DNA from: Anaerolineae bacterium
GTDB lineage: Bacteria > Chloroflexota > Anaerolineae > B4-G1 > SLSP01
Assembly (NCBI GenBank): GCA_016931315.1
Contig: JAFGFB010000303.1
Span: 1-33,952 of the forward strand
Direction: 5' to 3'
Length of the DNA: 33,952 nt
Each line of letters starts with the position of its first letter. Positions within the stretch are counted from its first letter, which is position 1. Below, piece after piece: positions 16,681 to 25,543 of the stretch. The position numbers and the translations under genes were made by a program. The notes beneath the pieces were generated by a model. It did not search any database, was not told the origin of the DNA, and saw only the letters and a program-made list of their open reading frames with translations.

Positions 16681-17465
16681 GCAACATACCGGAAACCTAT
16701 ACAGCCTGGCTAACCATTGCCACGGATATCGCTTATGAAGCAGGTGCACTGCTCAAAACACACTGGCGCAGCGGCGATGCCGTGCATAGCAAAGGCTATC
16801 GCAATATCGTCACAGCCGCCGATTTAGCCGCCGAAGCGCTCATCCTCACACGGTTGCGTAGCGCGTTCCCCAATCACACGATTACCTCCGAGGAGGCAGG
16901 CGCCGACATTGAAGACACACCGGCGCGTTGGTATGTTGATCCGCTTGATGGCACGACGAACTTTGCACACAACAATCCCAACTTTTGTGTCTCCATCGCG
17001 GCAGCGCGAGAGGGGGTTCCGATTGTTGGTGTTATCTACGACCCTCTACGGGATTTTCTGTTTGCAGCGATACGTGATGGTGGGGCCACGCTGAACGATG
17101 CGCCCATTCATTGTTCTGGCATCACAGCACTCCCTGAAGCGACTTTTGCCGCGGACTGGCCCCGAGAACCTCAGCTACGCCTGGAATTGTGGGCGCGCGC
17201 CAGCAGACTCATGGTCGAAGCGCGAACTTTGCGGGTCCTGGGTGCGGCAGCGCTTAACATGGCTTATGTTGCCGCCGGTTGGTTTGATCTCTATCTGGCG
17301 CGCACGCTTTCGCCATGGGATATGGCCGCCGGTGTGCTCATCGCGCAAGAAGCAGGAGCGGTCGCCAGCACGCTCAGCGGCGCCCCGTGGACTCTGGAGC
17401 GCTCCGACCTCGTGCTCGCCGCCACACCAGAGCTACACCAAGCCTGGCTACAATTAGAGGACTGA
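16677..17465 (+). CDS. Inositol monophosphatase-family phosphatase
   Basis: A 262-residue Mg2+/Li+-sensitive phosphatase fold. Metal-binding motifs are intact: SEEAG, DPLDGTTNF and the C-terminal SPWDMAAG. Members dephosphorylate inositol 1-phosphate, histidinol phosphate, fructose 1,6-bisphosphate or PAP; the sequence alone does not decide which. ATG 16677 is preferred because it overlaps the stop of the lipoprotein gene, although an in-frame TTG exists at 16656. The stop is immediately followed by the ATG of the CAP-domain gene. Cytoplasmic, no signal peptide. Confidence 0.9.
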   Translation: MSNIPETYTAWLTIATDIAYEAGALLKTHWRSGDAVHSKGYRNIVTAADLAAEALILTRLRSAFPNHTITSEEAGADIEDTPARWYVDPLDGTTNFAHNNPNFCVSIAAAREGVPIVGVIYDPLRDFLFAAIRDGGATLNDAPIHCSGITALPEATFAADWPREPQLRLELWARASRLMVEARTLRVLGAAALNMAYVAAGWFDLYLARTLSPWDMAAGVLIAQEAGAVASTLSGAPWTLERSDLVLAATPELHQAWLQLED

Positions 17466-18683
17466 ATGGTGAAAACACTCCCTGCATCAAGTGGCTGGCT
17501 ATGGCGAATGTTGAGCATTTTGCTGCTCCTGGCAATGCTCATGGCCTCCCCCCGACCGGCAAACTCGCAGAGCACAGCCGCACATGATTTTGCCGCGATC
17601 CTCAACCAGGAGCGACAGGCGGGGGGCATAGCGCCGCTGAGCTGGTCAACCTTGCTAGCGCAAGCCGCGCAACGGCATGCGGACGATCTCGCAGCTCACA
17701 ATCTCATAGACACAACAGGCTCAGATGGCTCTACCTACCGGCAACGCATTCGAGAGACTGGCTATCGCGCCTGGGATGATGGGCTCCTGGTTTATGAAAC
17801 TATCTGGGTAGGCCTGGGCAACGCTGAAAATGCAATGAGCTGGTTCCGCAACACATCCCAGGAATGGGAGAATTTCATGGACCCGCGTTTCCGTGAGGTA
17901 GGGGTGGGTTATGCCGAAAGCAAAAACATCCATTACTTCGTCATCAGCTTTGGTTCGCGCCCCGGTGTGCTACCGGTGTTCATCAACGAGGGCGCAGAAT
18001 CCACGGATCTGCCGCAAATTGTAATCCGCCTGACCAACGAAGAAGCCGTACCGCTAGGTGAGGGACGCTGGATCGGGGAAGCGATCGAGGTTCGACTTGG
18101 CGAAACTCCCAATCTAGAAGATACGCCCTGGCAACCATGGGAAGCTCTAATGCCCTGGGCGCTTTCCACAGACGTCCCCGGCGATTATGAGGTCTATGTC
18201 GAATTCCGAGATGGCGCCGGTCGCACAACGATCAGCCAGGACACCATCCGGCTGACGGCGCCAGGAGAGAGCGAGGCGCTGCCCACGGTACCGCGAGTAG
18301 AGCCAACACTGCCTGCGGTGGACCCCAACAACGATAGCAACATTGGCGGAGAGGGCGTACAACAAACGCCGGGCGCAGAAGCGCCTACCAGTGAAACTCC
18401 GCCCATCACTATCACAACGCCGGGCGTAGCAACGCCGGGTACAGAAGCGCCGGCTGCCACGGAGGCGCCATCTGTCCCAACCGGCATAGCGACGCCGCAG
18501 CTGCCAACGCCCGGCGTTGCTACGCCCGATATCGCGGCGACACCCACCGTGGACAGAGCCACCCCCGCACCTCAGGTACTGGTCAGTGAGCGCCAACCGA
18601 CTGATTGGACCCTCATCAGTGTCATTCTGCTCCAGGGCGCCGCCTTGCTGCTAGGTGGCGCGGCTTTCTTGCGCCGAAAATAG
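17466..18683 (+). CDS. Secreted CAP/SCP-domain protein with membrane anchor
   Basis: A 405-residue surface protein. Residues 1-36 are a signal peptide (hydrophobic run then ANSQS). A CAP domain follows at about 38-170: ILNQERQAGGIAPLSW, HADDLAAHNLID, EWENFMDPRFREVGVGYAE and a closing HYFVISFG are the family landmarks. A beta-rich region of about 100 residues comes next, then a low-complexity Thr/Pro/Ala stretch with TPGVATPG and TEAP units, and a C-terminal membrane helix ending in LRRK. There is no LPXTG sorting signal. Bacterial CAP proteins bind lipids or divalent metals or act in the envelope, but the function here is unknown. It is the last gene of the murJ run. Confidence 0.87.
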   Translation: MVKTLPASSGWLWRMLSILLLLAMLMASPRPANSQSTAAHDFAAILNQERQAGGIAPLSWSTLLAQAAQRHADDLAAHNLIDTTGSDGSTYRQRIRETGYRAWDDGLLVYETIWVGLGNAENAMSWFRNTSQEWENFMDPRFREVGVGYAESKNIHYFVISFGSRPGVLPVFINEGAESTDLPQIVIRLTNEEAVPLGEGRWIGEAIEVRLGETPNLEDTPWQPWEALMPWALSTDVPGDYEVYVEFRDGAGRTTISQDTIRLTAPGESEALPTVPRVEPTLPAVDPNNDSNIGGEGVQQTPGAEAPTSETPPITITTPGVATPGTEAPAATEAPSVPTGIATPQLPTPGVATPDIAATPTVDRATPAPQVLVSERQPTDWTLISVILLQGAALLLGGAAFLRRK

Positions 18684-18800
18684 GCAGAATTCTGCCAGCC
18701 CCGGGTGGAATCAAAACACCAAGACTACTCAAAGAAACTACACACAAGGTTTTCACACCCAGGTTATTACAACCCCTTGACGCAATGTGAGTAAGAAACC

Positions 18801-19688
18801 ATGAAGCAAACACTGAAAATATCGCCAAAAACGCTCAAAACATTAAGATTGATCCAGGATTACGGCATGATTACCATCGGCGCCGTGATTGTCGCCGCCA
18901 ACGTACCGCTGTTCTTGGTGCCAAACGATGTCATTTCTACCGGCATCACCGGGATCGGCATGCTGGCACACTATTTGTGGCGCTGGCCTATCGGACTGGT
19001 GACCCTGCTGATCAACATACCGCTAATCCTTGCCGGTATTCGCTGGGGGGGTGGTTGGCGCTTCTTCACCCGCACAATTTATGCCGTGCTGGTACTCACT
19101 GTGAGCATTGATCTTCTGGGAAAATTTTTACCTCCCATTCAAACTGAACCGCTGCTTTACACCCTTTTCGGTGGTTTGCTAGACGGTATTGGCATCGGAC
19201 TGGTTCTACGCGGGAGTGGTACAACGGGCGGCACAGATATCATCGCCCAACTTCTCAGCCGCTATCGCAGCATTCCCTTTGGCACCGTCTTCATCATCAT
19301 CAACAGCGCCATTCTCCTGGCAGCAACGCTAGTGGTAGGTATTGTGCCAGTGCTCTACGCGCTCATCGTCAACTATGTCTCCGGAAAGGTAGTAGACACG
19401 GTTCAAGAAGGGGTAGGCTACGCCCGTGCCGCGATGATCATATCCCCTCAACGCAATCAGGAAATCAGCCAGGCCATATTTGAGCAGCTGGGGCGAGGTG
19501 TGACGATTCTCGAAGCCCGCGGGGGTTATACGCAGAACCCTCAACCGGCCCTCTATGTCGTTGTAACCCGTTCGCAAGTAACCCTGCTCAAACGACTGAT
19601 TTCAGAAATTGATCCGCAAGCCTTTGTGGTGGTCTCTGAAGCCCACGAGGTGTTGGGCGAGGGTTTCAACCCTGTGGCGGCAGCTTGA
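18801..19688 (+). CDS. YitT-family membrane protein
   Basis: A 295-residue protein with five or six N-terminal hydrophobic helices (DUF161/YitT) and a C-terminal soluble DUF2179 domain. Landmarks are FLVPNDVISTGITGIGML, the GLVLRGSGTTGGTDIIAQLL loop, and the GYARAAMIIS to ALYVVVTRSQV tail. The transport or signalling function of the family is not established. Only a weak ribosome site is seen. The 117-bp gap before it holds a short palindrome GGCAGAATTCTGCC (18683-18696) right at the CAP gene stop. The gene ends at the shared terminator with the convergent FAD-subunit gene. Confidence 0.9.
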   Translation: MKQTLKISPKTLKTLRLIQDYGMITIGAVIVAANVPLFLVPNDVISTGITGIGMLAHYLWRWPIGLVTLLINIPLILAGIRWGGGWRFFTRTIYAVLVLTVSIDLLGKFLPPIQTEPLLYTLFGGLLDGIGIGLVLRGSGTTGGTDIIAQLLSRYRSIPFGTVFIIINSAILLAATLVVGIVPVLYALIVNYVSGKVVDTVQEGVGYARAAMIISPQRNQEISQAIFEQLGRGVTILEARGGYTQNPQPALYVVVTRSQVTLLKRLISEIDPQAFVVVSEAHEVLGEGFNPVAAA

Positions 19689-19730
19689 TCCGGCGCGAAA
19701 GGGACATTCGGGTTGCTGTGCAACCTTCAC

Positions 19731-19770
19731 AAACAAGACCAGGGGCCTGAACGTGCCCCTGGTCTTGTTT
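19731..19770. terminator. Bidirectional intrinsic terminator
   Basis: AAACAAGACCAGGGGC (19731-19746) pairs perfectly over 16 bp with GCCCCTGGTCTTGTTT (19755-19770) around an 8-nt loop. The stem is GC-rich next to the loop and ends in TTGTTT on both strands. It lies between two convergent genes and can stop both. Confidence 0.92.
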
Positions 19771-19788
19771 AGCGAGGTTAAAGCAGGC

Positions 19789-20670
19789 TCAAGCGCGCCG
19801 TGCTCGCTCCCAAGCAGAAAGTACAGCGCGACGCGTCAGCACTTGCGTCATCTCCAGACGATACTCTGCCGTTGCCAGAAAATCTGCTACCGGATGGAGC
19901 TCCATCAGCACGGGAGCGAGCGCCGACTCAATCCGCGAAGCTGTAAGCAGCTGTCCCTTGAGTAAATGTTCCGTTTTGAGCAAGCGCATCGGGTGGGCAT
20001 CTGCGCCACCGACAGCAATGCGTACTTCTACCGGCAAACCCTCATCCACAGCCACATACGCCGCAACGCAGACAATGGGCTTATCCTTGGGAGAGCGTCC
20101 CACCACCTCGAAAGCTGCGGCGCTGCGCGTTGGTGGGCGCTTGACCAACAATCCAGTCAACAACACCCGCGTGCGAATAAGCCGATCGCGATAAGCCACA
20201 AAGCTGGTGAAAGGAGCTGTATGCACTACGGGGTCAGCATAGCGCACATCAGCATCCAGCACCAGGAGAGCTGTGGTCAACGGGTCAGCGGGTCCAGCAA
20301 CAATCAATGTGCCGCCCACCGTACCCTGCTCGCGCAGCGTGCGCGATTGAGTATAAGCCGCGGTCGTTGCCAACAAGTCACCCACCAGTGCCCCCGAAAC
20401 CGGGTTGCTGGCAACCGGGTTACTGCCCAACCCGGCATCAATGAGCTGCTGCAAGGTCACTAACGCGCCTATTTGCACCCCTTCAATATCACTCTCAATC
20501 TTTCCCAGGCCCAAACCCTGCAAATCCACCACCGCTTCGAGCTGCGGTTCGCCTTGCGCGACGACCCAGGCCCCTCCGCCCAGATAGCACGCATGTGGAT
20601 TGGTTTGCGCCATAGTCACAGCTTCTTCAATCGTGGTAGGATGAAAAACCCGCTGTACATTGCGTAACAT
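19789..20670 (-). CDS. FAD-binding subunit, xanthine/CO dehydrogenase type
   Basis: A 293-residue protein like the medium subunit (CoxM/XdhB/CutM) that carries FAD in molybdenum hydroxylases. It opens with HPTTIEEAVTMA and has the FAD pyrophosphate blocks in altered form: YLGGGAWVVAQG for the usual AGGT, and TLREQGTVGGTLIVAGPAD for the usual RNxGTxGGN. Start ATG 20670 follows GAGGAGGT; the open frame upstream overlaps the transporter gene. It is the last gene of the minus-strand cluster, 10 nt after the ATPase gene. No molybdopterin subunit or 2Fe-2S subunit is adjacent, so it either works with distant partners or is a stand-alone flavoprotein. Placement beside nucleoside-type importers suggests purine oxidation, which is an inference. 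Confidence 0.83.
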   Translation of the reverse strand: MLRNVQRVFHPTTIEEAVTMAQTNPHACYLGGGAWVVAQGEPQLEAVVDLQGLGLGKIESDIEGVQIGALVTLQQLIDAGLGSNPVASNPVSGALVGDLLATTAAYTQSRTLREQGTVGGTLIVAGPADPLTTALLVLDADVRYADPVVHTAPFTSFVAYRDRLIRTRVLLTGLLVKRPPTRSAAAFEVVGRSPKDKPIVCVAAYVAVDEGLPVEVRIAVGGADAHPMRLLKTEHLLKGQLLTASRIESALAPVLMELHPVADFLATAEYRLEMTQVLTRRAVLSAWERARRA

Positions 20671-20680
20671 AGACACCTCC

Positions 20681-22288
20681 TCAAGTCGCCGGTACGGCTT
20701 CCTCAGCCACACCAGGCGCTACCCCCGCCATCAACAAACCCAGGCACTCCGGCGTAGCTTCCGCGCGGTTCAGGATTCCCATAATACGTCCCTCATACAT
20801 CACTGCAATCCGGTCTGAAAGCGCCAGAACCTCATCGAGGTCTTCCGAAATTAGCAGAATCGCGGCGCCTTCCTTGCGCTCTGCCTGCAACGCGCGAGCG
20901 CGCTCCTCCAACAAGCGTTGGTGGACGTACTCCATTGCACCGATATCCAAACCGCGCGTAGGCTGAGCCGCGATGATCACACGGGGGTCTCGCGAGAGCT
21001 CCCGCGCCAGGATAATCTTCTGGATGTTGCCACCCGAGAGATTCTTAGCCAGAGTTTCCTGCGATGGTGTTTTGATACGGAAGGCGCGGATGCGCTCTGC
21101 AGCGACTTCCGCAATGGCTTTGAAGTCGAAGAAACCAGCCCGTGCATAGGGAGGGCGATGATGATCACGAAGAATCAGGTTTTCCGCAACGGTGAAGTCC
21201 TTGATCATGCCATCGCGCATTCGTTCTTCGGGAATGTAGGCTGAACCTAACGGAATCAATTCAGCTGTCGAGGTCGTCGTGATATCCTTGCCATCAAGCA
21301 AGACCTGACCCTTGGTTGCCGGGCGCAAACCGTTGATGACCTGCGCGAGTTCGCGCTGTCCGTTGCCGGAAACACCCGCCAGGCCCAGAATCTCACCGGA
21401 ATGCACAGACAGACTCACGCCTTGCAGAGCCGCAACCCCCATGTCATTTAGCGCCCAAAGATCGTGCACCTCCAGGCGCGCCCTGCCCGGAGTGAGAACA
21501 GGTTTCTCCGGCTGCAGGCTCACCTCACGCCCCACCATCATCCGCGCCAGATCAGCCTTAGTCATCTCCCCACGAGGCTGCGAGCCTACCACCATGCCAT
21601 CGCGTAGCACGGTCACCCGGTCGCTGATAGCCAGCACCTCGTGCAATTTGTGCGAGATGAAGATAACGGCATGGCCGTCACGCACCATCTGCTTGAGGAT
21701 CACGAAAAACTCATCCACCTCCTGGGGTGTGAGCACTGCGGTTGGCTCATCCAGGATCAGCAAGGCCGCACCGCGGTAGAGCGCCTTGATGATTTCTACC
21801 CGCTGCTGCTGCCCCACAGAGAGCTGCCAGACACGCGCTTGCGGGTCCACATGCAAGCCGTAAATCTTGCCCAGTTCCACCACACGCTCCGAGACGCGAT
21901 CCAAATCGGTAAGCGGTCCGCGCGAAGAAGGTAATCCCAAAGCCACATTTTCCGCCACCGTGAGGGAGGGGACCAGCATGAAGTGCTGGTGAATCATGCC
22001 AATCCCCAACCTAATGGCATCTACAGGCGAGTTGATCTGAACGGGCCGACCGTTGATGCGAATTTCACCCTCATCAGGGCGGTACAAGCCATAGAGCACC
22101 TTCATCAATGTGCTTTTGCCCGCACCGTTTTCGCCCAGGAGCGCGTGAACTTCTCCAGCGCCAACGTCAAAGCTCACACATTCATTGGCGCGCACCCCGG
22201 GAAAGCACTTGGTGATGCCCAGCATCTCCAAACGCTCGATCCGAGGCTTTCCGGACGGCAACACGGCTGGCGCGTCAGAGTTCATCAT
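20681..22288 (-). CDS. BMP-type ABC importer, ATP-binding protein (system 2)
   Basis: A 535-residue fused double nucleotide-binding protein of the sugar/nucleoside class (RbsA, NupO-like). The first domain is complete: Walker A GENGAGKST, signature LSVGQQQRVEI, Walker B LLILDEPTAVLTP, switch histidine in ISHKLHE. The second domain has the usual degenerate Walker A (GVSGNGQREL) and signature LSGGNIQK, with PTRGLD in place of a standard Walker B. The start is one of two adjacent ATGs (22288 or 22285), 7 nt after the binding-protein stop. It drives the permeases encoded at 23453-25539 and is related to the ATPase of system 1. Confidence 0.93.
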   Translation of the reverse strand: MMNSDAPAVLPSGKPRIERLEMLGITKCFPGVRANECVSFDVGAGEVHALLGENGAGKSTLMKVLYGLYRPDEGEIRINGRPVQINSPVDAIRLGIGMIHQHFMLVPSLTVAENVALGLPSSRGPLTDLDRVSERVVELGKIYGLHVDPQARVWQLSVGQQQRVEIIKALYRGAALLILDEPTAVLTPQEVDEFFVILKQMVRDGHAVIFISHKLHEVLAISDRVTVLRDGMVVGSQPRGEMTKADLARMMVGREVSLQPEKPVLTPGRARLEVHDLWALNDMGVAALQGVSLSVHSGEILGLAGVSGNGQRELAQVINGLRPATKGQVLLDGKDITTTSTAELIPLGSAYIPEERMRDGMIKDFTVAENLILRDHHRPPYARAGFFDFKAIAEVAAERIRAFRIKTPSQETLAKNLSGGNIQKIILARELSRDPRVIIAAQPTRGLDIGAMEYVHQRLLEERARALQAERKEGAAILLISEDLDEVLALSDRIAVMYEGRIMGILNRAEATPECLGLLMAGVAPGVAEEAVPAT

Positions 22289-22295
22289 TGCTATC

Positions 22296-23297
22296 TCAGG
22301 GCGCGACGCTGATAGCGCCAGTTACAATGGCATCCACCGTTGCGTCAGCCAAATCCTTGACTTCGTCCGGCAGGCTATAAGCCGTGTTATACTCAATATA
22401 CAAGCCCTTATTCGCCAGGGTAATCTGGAATGCCTGACCGCCCAGGGTACCCTTACCAATCAGGTCTATAATCTCGGTGATGACGCCCGACCAATCATAA
22501 ATCTGATTTGCGACCACCACATCCGGCGCTAGTGAAGTCTGACTAGCCTGCGTCCCGAACCAAAGCGCATTGTTTTCCTTTGCCACGCCGATGGCGCCGA
22601 CCACCATCTGAGCGGTGCCCGCCATCACATCCGCGCCAGCCTTGACGTGTGTCTGTGCTGCCTCGGAAGCCAGAGCCACATCACTAAAGGAACCAATCCA
22701 GTTGACGTTGACCTGCGCGTTAGGATTCTGCGACTTCGCGCCCGCAACAAAGCCATCCACATAGAGCTTGGCATCGCCGGTCTCGATGGGACCGACCACG
22801 CCGATGACATTGCTCTTGGTCAATGCGCCAGCCATCACACCGTTGACATAACCACCTTGCTCGGAGCGCGCCTCATAGGCGAAAACGTTGGTGATGCCCT
22901 TGTCCACAAACGTATCTACCGTAGTCCCGTGGGCAAAGCTGGTCTTGGGGAAATCGGGCGCAATCTCCTGCAAGACGCCGCCATACTGCGAGCCATGGCC
23001 AATAACCAGGTCATAGCCCTGGCTGGCGTAGTCACGAATTGCGGCGCCAGCATCATCCACCACGAACATGTTCTCGGAAATAACGAATTCGAGTTTCTCG
23101 GGACCTCCCATCGCTTGCTGCACCTTGAGCAAGGACTCATAGATACTCTGGCTGAACGCCAGGTCATTCTTAGCGCTCGGCGTGACCACGGCAATACGAA
23201 ACGGCTGATCGCCACTGCTGCCGCCGCCGCCACCACAGGCACTGGTCAAAATAGCCACCAACAACACCACACTTGCAATACGAGTCAGCTTACGCAT
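22296..23297 (-). CDS. BMP-family substrate-binding lipoprotein (system 2)
   Basis: A 333-residue lipoprotein with lipobox LTSAC (C21) followed by a Gly-rich linker. The mature domain starts FRIAVVTPSAKNDLAFSQSI and contains DYASQGYDLVIGHGSQYGG and YEARSEQGGYVNGVMAG, which are the ligand-cleft landmarks of the BmpA/PnrA/NupN family. Characterised members bind purine or other nucleosides; the ligand here is not known. AAGGAG precedes the ATG. The 155-bp gap upstream carries three copies of a 14-bp palindrome. In this system the binding-protein gene follows the permeases, unlike system 1. Confidence 0.92.
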   Translation of the reverse strand: MRKLTRIASVVLLVAILTSACGGGGGSSGDQPFRIAVVTPSAKNDLAFSQSIYESLLKVQQAMGGPEKLEFVISENMFVVDDAGAAIRDYASQGYDLVIGHGSQYGGVLQEIAPDFPKTSFAHGTTVDTFVDKGITNVFAYEARSEQGGYVNGVMAGALTKSNVIGVVGPIETGDAKLYVDGFVAGAKSQNPNAQVNVNWIGSFSDVALASEAAQTHVKAGADVMAGTAQMVVGAIGVAKENNALWFGTQASQTSLAPDVVVANQIYDWSGVITEIIDLIGKGTLGGQAFQITLANKGLYIEYNTAYSLPDEVKDLADATVDAIVTGAISVAP

Positions 23298-23340
23298 CAG
23301 AACTCTCCTTTTGATCTAAGATTGGGCACTCAGGCCACAG

Positions 23341-23424
23341 CGTTGGGTACAACGAGTAACAAACAATCAAAACACAGTGCGTTGGGTACAACGAGGCAAG
23401 AACATCCAGGCGTTGGGTACAACG
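23341..23424. repeat. Three copies of palindrome CGTTGGGTACAACG
   Basis: Identical 14-mers lie at 23341-23354, 23380-23393 and 23411-23424, with start-to-start distances of 39 and 31 bp. Each is a 5-bp dyad (CGTTG/CAACG) around GGTA. They sit between the second permease gene and the binding-protein gene of system 2. They could be operators, small transcript hairpins or a dispersed repeat. Confidence 0.88.
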
Positions 23425-23452
23425 GCAGGACGGCGCCTCAATCCGCCCACAC

Positions 23453-24385
23453 TCAGCCCTCGCGTATGAAGGGCTTGGTCAATGCCGTGGGGGGGCGTAC
23501 ACGCTGCACCGCCACGACCAACGCCACAATGGTCAACACGTACGGCATCATCACGGCGAACTCGGATGGAATGGGCAGTCCCAGCACCTGCACCCAAAGC
23601 TGCAACGCATTGACCATACTGAATAACAGGGCCCCTGCCAACACACCCCAAGGGCGCCAACCACCGAAATAGACCAGGGCGACCGCAATGAAGCCCAGAC
23701 CACTGGTCAAGTTCTGTTGAAAAACGTTAAGAAGCGCGATGGAAAGCGAAGCCCCAGCCAAACCTGACAGCATACCGCCAAGAGTCACGGTAATATAGCG
23801 CACCAGACTCACATTAACACCCAAAGAGTCCGCCGCCTCCGGATTCTCACCCACGGCACGAACCTTCAACCCAAACGTTGTTTTATCCATCACAAACGCT
23901 GCGATAGGCACCAGGAGATAAGCGCCATAGACCAGCAAGTTCTGATTAAAGAAAACCTCTCCCAGTACGGGAATCTTGCTAAGCAACGGAATCGCCAATG
24001 GGCGAAATCCACTCACGGTCTGCACACTGCCCAACAGCGTCTGAAACAGCAAATCACTCAACCCCAAGCCGAAGAGAAAGAAGCCAATGCCACTGATACC
24101 CTGTTTGGCGCGCAAGGTAATACTGATGAAAGCCATTGCCAGTCCCATCAATGCCCCCACCAGCAACGCTGCCAGCACCCCCAACCAGAGATTCCCGGTC
24201 TTTCGCGCCACATAGAACGCCGCAAACGCGCCAACGAGCATTTGCCCTTCAACCCCCAGGTTGAGCACACCGCTGCGCTGGCCAAAAGTCTCGCCAATAC
24301 CGGCATAGAGATAGGGTGTAGCCAACCGGATCCCGGAGGTGAGAATCCCCAACAAAACCTGTGCAGTAAATAGTTCACTGATCAT
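23453..24385 (-). CDS. BMP-type ABC importer permease, NupQ-like (system 2)
   Basis: A 310-residue inner-membrane permease with about eight to ten hydrophobic helices (BPD_transp_2 fold). PYLYAGIGETFGQRSGVLNLGVEGQMLVGA is its hallmark region, split here by residue about 40, and GLKVRAVGENPEAADSLGVN is the cytoplasmic coupling loop that contacts the ATPase. Its ATG overlaps the stop of the longer permease gene by ATGA. Length matches the shorter of the two permeases in Nup-type systems. Confidence 0.93.
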   Translation of the reverse strand: MISELFTAQVLLGILTSGIRLATPYLYAGIGETFGQRSGVLNLGVEGQMLVGAFAAFYVARKTGNLWLGVLAALLVGALMGLAMAFISITLRAKQGISGIGFFLFGLGLSDLLFQTLLGSVQTVSGFRPLAIPLLSKIPVLGEVFFNQNLLVYGAYLLVPIAAFVMDKTTFGLKVRAVGENPEAADSLGVNVSLVRYITVTLGGMLSGLAGASLSIALLNVFQQNLTSGLGFIAVALVYFGGWRPWGVLAGALLFSMVNALQLWVQVLGLPIPSEFAVMMPYVLTIVALVVAVQRVRPPTALTKPFIREG

Positions 24386-25539
24386 GCTTTCCCCTCCAGG
24401 CTTGCCGCTGTTGGCGGTATGGCGGTCAACGACGGTTCATCATGCTCAGAAGGTCGTTCAACCACACGTCGCCGGGCGCGCTGTTGGCGCCATAGCTCGG
24501 TGCCAACCACGAACACGACTACCAAACCATTCAAGGTAACGATGAGCGCGGCTGGCACCTGTACGGCGCGTTGCAGTCGGTTAGCGCCCACCAACAGACC
24601 GCCGAAGAAGAAAGAAGCTGGAATGGTCCCCAGGGGGTGCAATTGCCCAAAGAGCGCCGCGACAATGCCGTGAAAACCAGCGCTACCGGTGAAACCCGTC
24701 GCAGAGCCATCGGTGAACATGCGGAAGTTCACGCCAAAAATCTGCACGGCGCCAGCCAGACCCGCCATCGCACCGCTCAGCGCCAGAGAAAGCGCAATGT
24801 GTCGCGGCACATTGATGCCAGCATAACGCGCAGCCTCCCGATTCAGTCCCACCGCCCGGATACGATAGCCGAGAGTTGTACGCCACAGGAGAATGTAGAC
24901 CAATACCGCCATGACAATAGCAAGAAACGTCCCCAGGTGCAGGCGGGTGGGCGCCAAGCGTGGCAAGTCGAAGGCGGCAGAGATTCGCGCCGTTTGAGGA
25001 ATGCGCGAAGCCCGCTCCAACTGCACCGGGTCAATCAGGGGACCAATGAGCAGGAAGTTCATTCCCTGCACAGCAATCTGGTTCATCATGACCGTGCTCA
25101 GGATTTCATTGACGTTGAAGTGCGCCTTGAGCAAGCCCGGAATGCCGCCCCAAACGGCGCCCCCCAGAAAACCGGCTAACAGAGCCAGGGGTACCACCAC
25201 CAGAGCGGGTCCATCAGGGAAGGTAAGGCCCACCATCGTCGCACAGAGCGCCCCGACCACCAGCTGCCCTTCGCCACCAATATTGGTCACGCCACCACGA
25301 AAGGCGATACATATGCCTACACCCACAAAGAGCAACGGGGTCGCACGTACCAAAGTATCAGCAATCGAGTTCAAGCTACCAAAAGCACCATCCAGCAATG
25401 CCCCATAGGCGACCAGTGGATTAGCGCCCAACGCCAGCAACATTAGCGCACCCACCAGCAAGGCTGCCAATGTTGCCAACACAGGTAGCAAGGCATCAAT
25501 CACCGGTGAATTCCAGAACTCAATCAGCCGTTGTTTCAT
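24382..25539 (-). CDS. BMP-type ABC importer permease, NupP-like (system 2)
   Basis: A 385-residue permease, the longer of the pair. Family marks are ALGANPLVAYGALLDGAFGS, GVCIAFRGG-like FRGGVTNIGGEGQLVVGAL, a FNVNEILSTVMMN loop and YRIRAVGLNREAARYAGIN as the coupling region. The frame is open to 25620, but ATG 25539 is preferred: AGGA lies about 8 nt upstream and the thioesterase gene ends 4 nt before it. A charged tail of about 30 residues ends the protein. It should form a heterodimer with the next gene product. Confidence 0.92.
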   Translation of the reverse strand: MKQRLIEFWNSPVIDALLPVLATLAALLVGALMLLALGANPLVAYGALLDGAFGSLNSIADTLVRATPLLFVGVGICIAFRGGVTNIGGEGQLVVGALCATMVGLTFPDGPALVVVPLALLAGFLGGAVWGGIPGLLKAHFNVNEILSTVMMNQIAVQGMNFLLIGPLIDPVQLERASRIPQTARISAAFDLPRLAPTRLHLGTFLAIVMAVLVYILLWRTTLGYRIRAVGLNREAARYAGINVPRHIALSLALSGAMAGLAGAVQIFGVNFRMFTDGSATGFTGSAGFHGIVAALFGQLHPLGTIPASFFFGGLLVGANRLQRAVQVPAALIVTLNGLVVVFVVGTELWRQQRARRRVVERPSEHDEPSLTAIPPTAASLEGKA

Positions 25540-25543
25540 AAAG

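Noticed and set aside
18147-18596. Long minus-strand frames opposite the CAP gene
   Set aside because: They mirror the Thr/Pro/Ala-rich repeats of the CAP protein and have no domain or ribosome site.
18600-18683. Sortase-type anchor on the CAP protein
   Set aside because: There is a C-terminal helix and positive tail but no LPXTG-like motif, so a plain membrane anchor is more likely.
23341-23424. CRISPR array
   Set aside because: The repeats are only 14 bp and palindromic, the gaps are 25 and 17 bp, and no cas gene is present.
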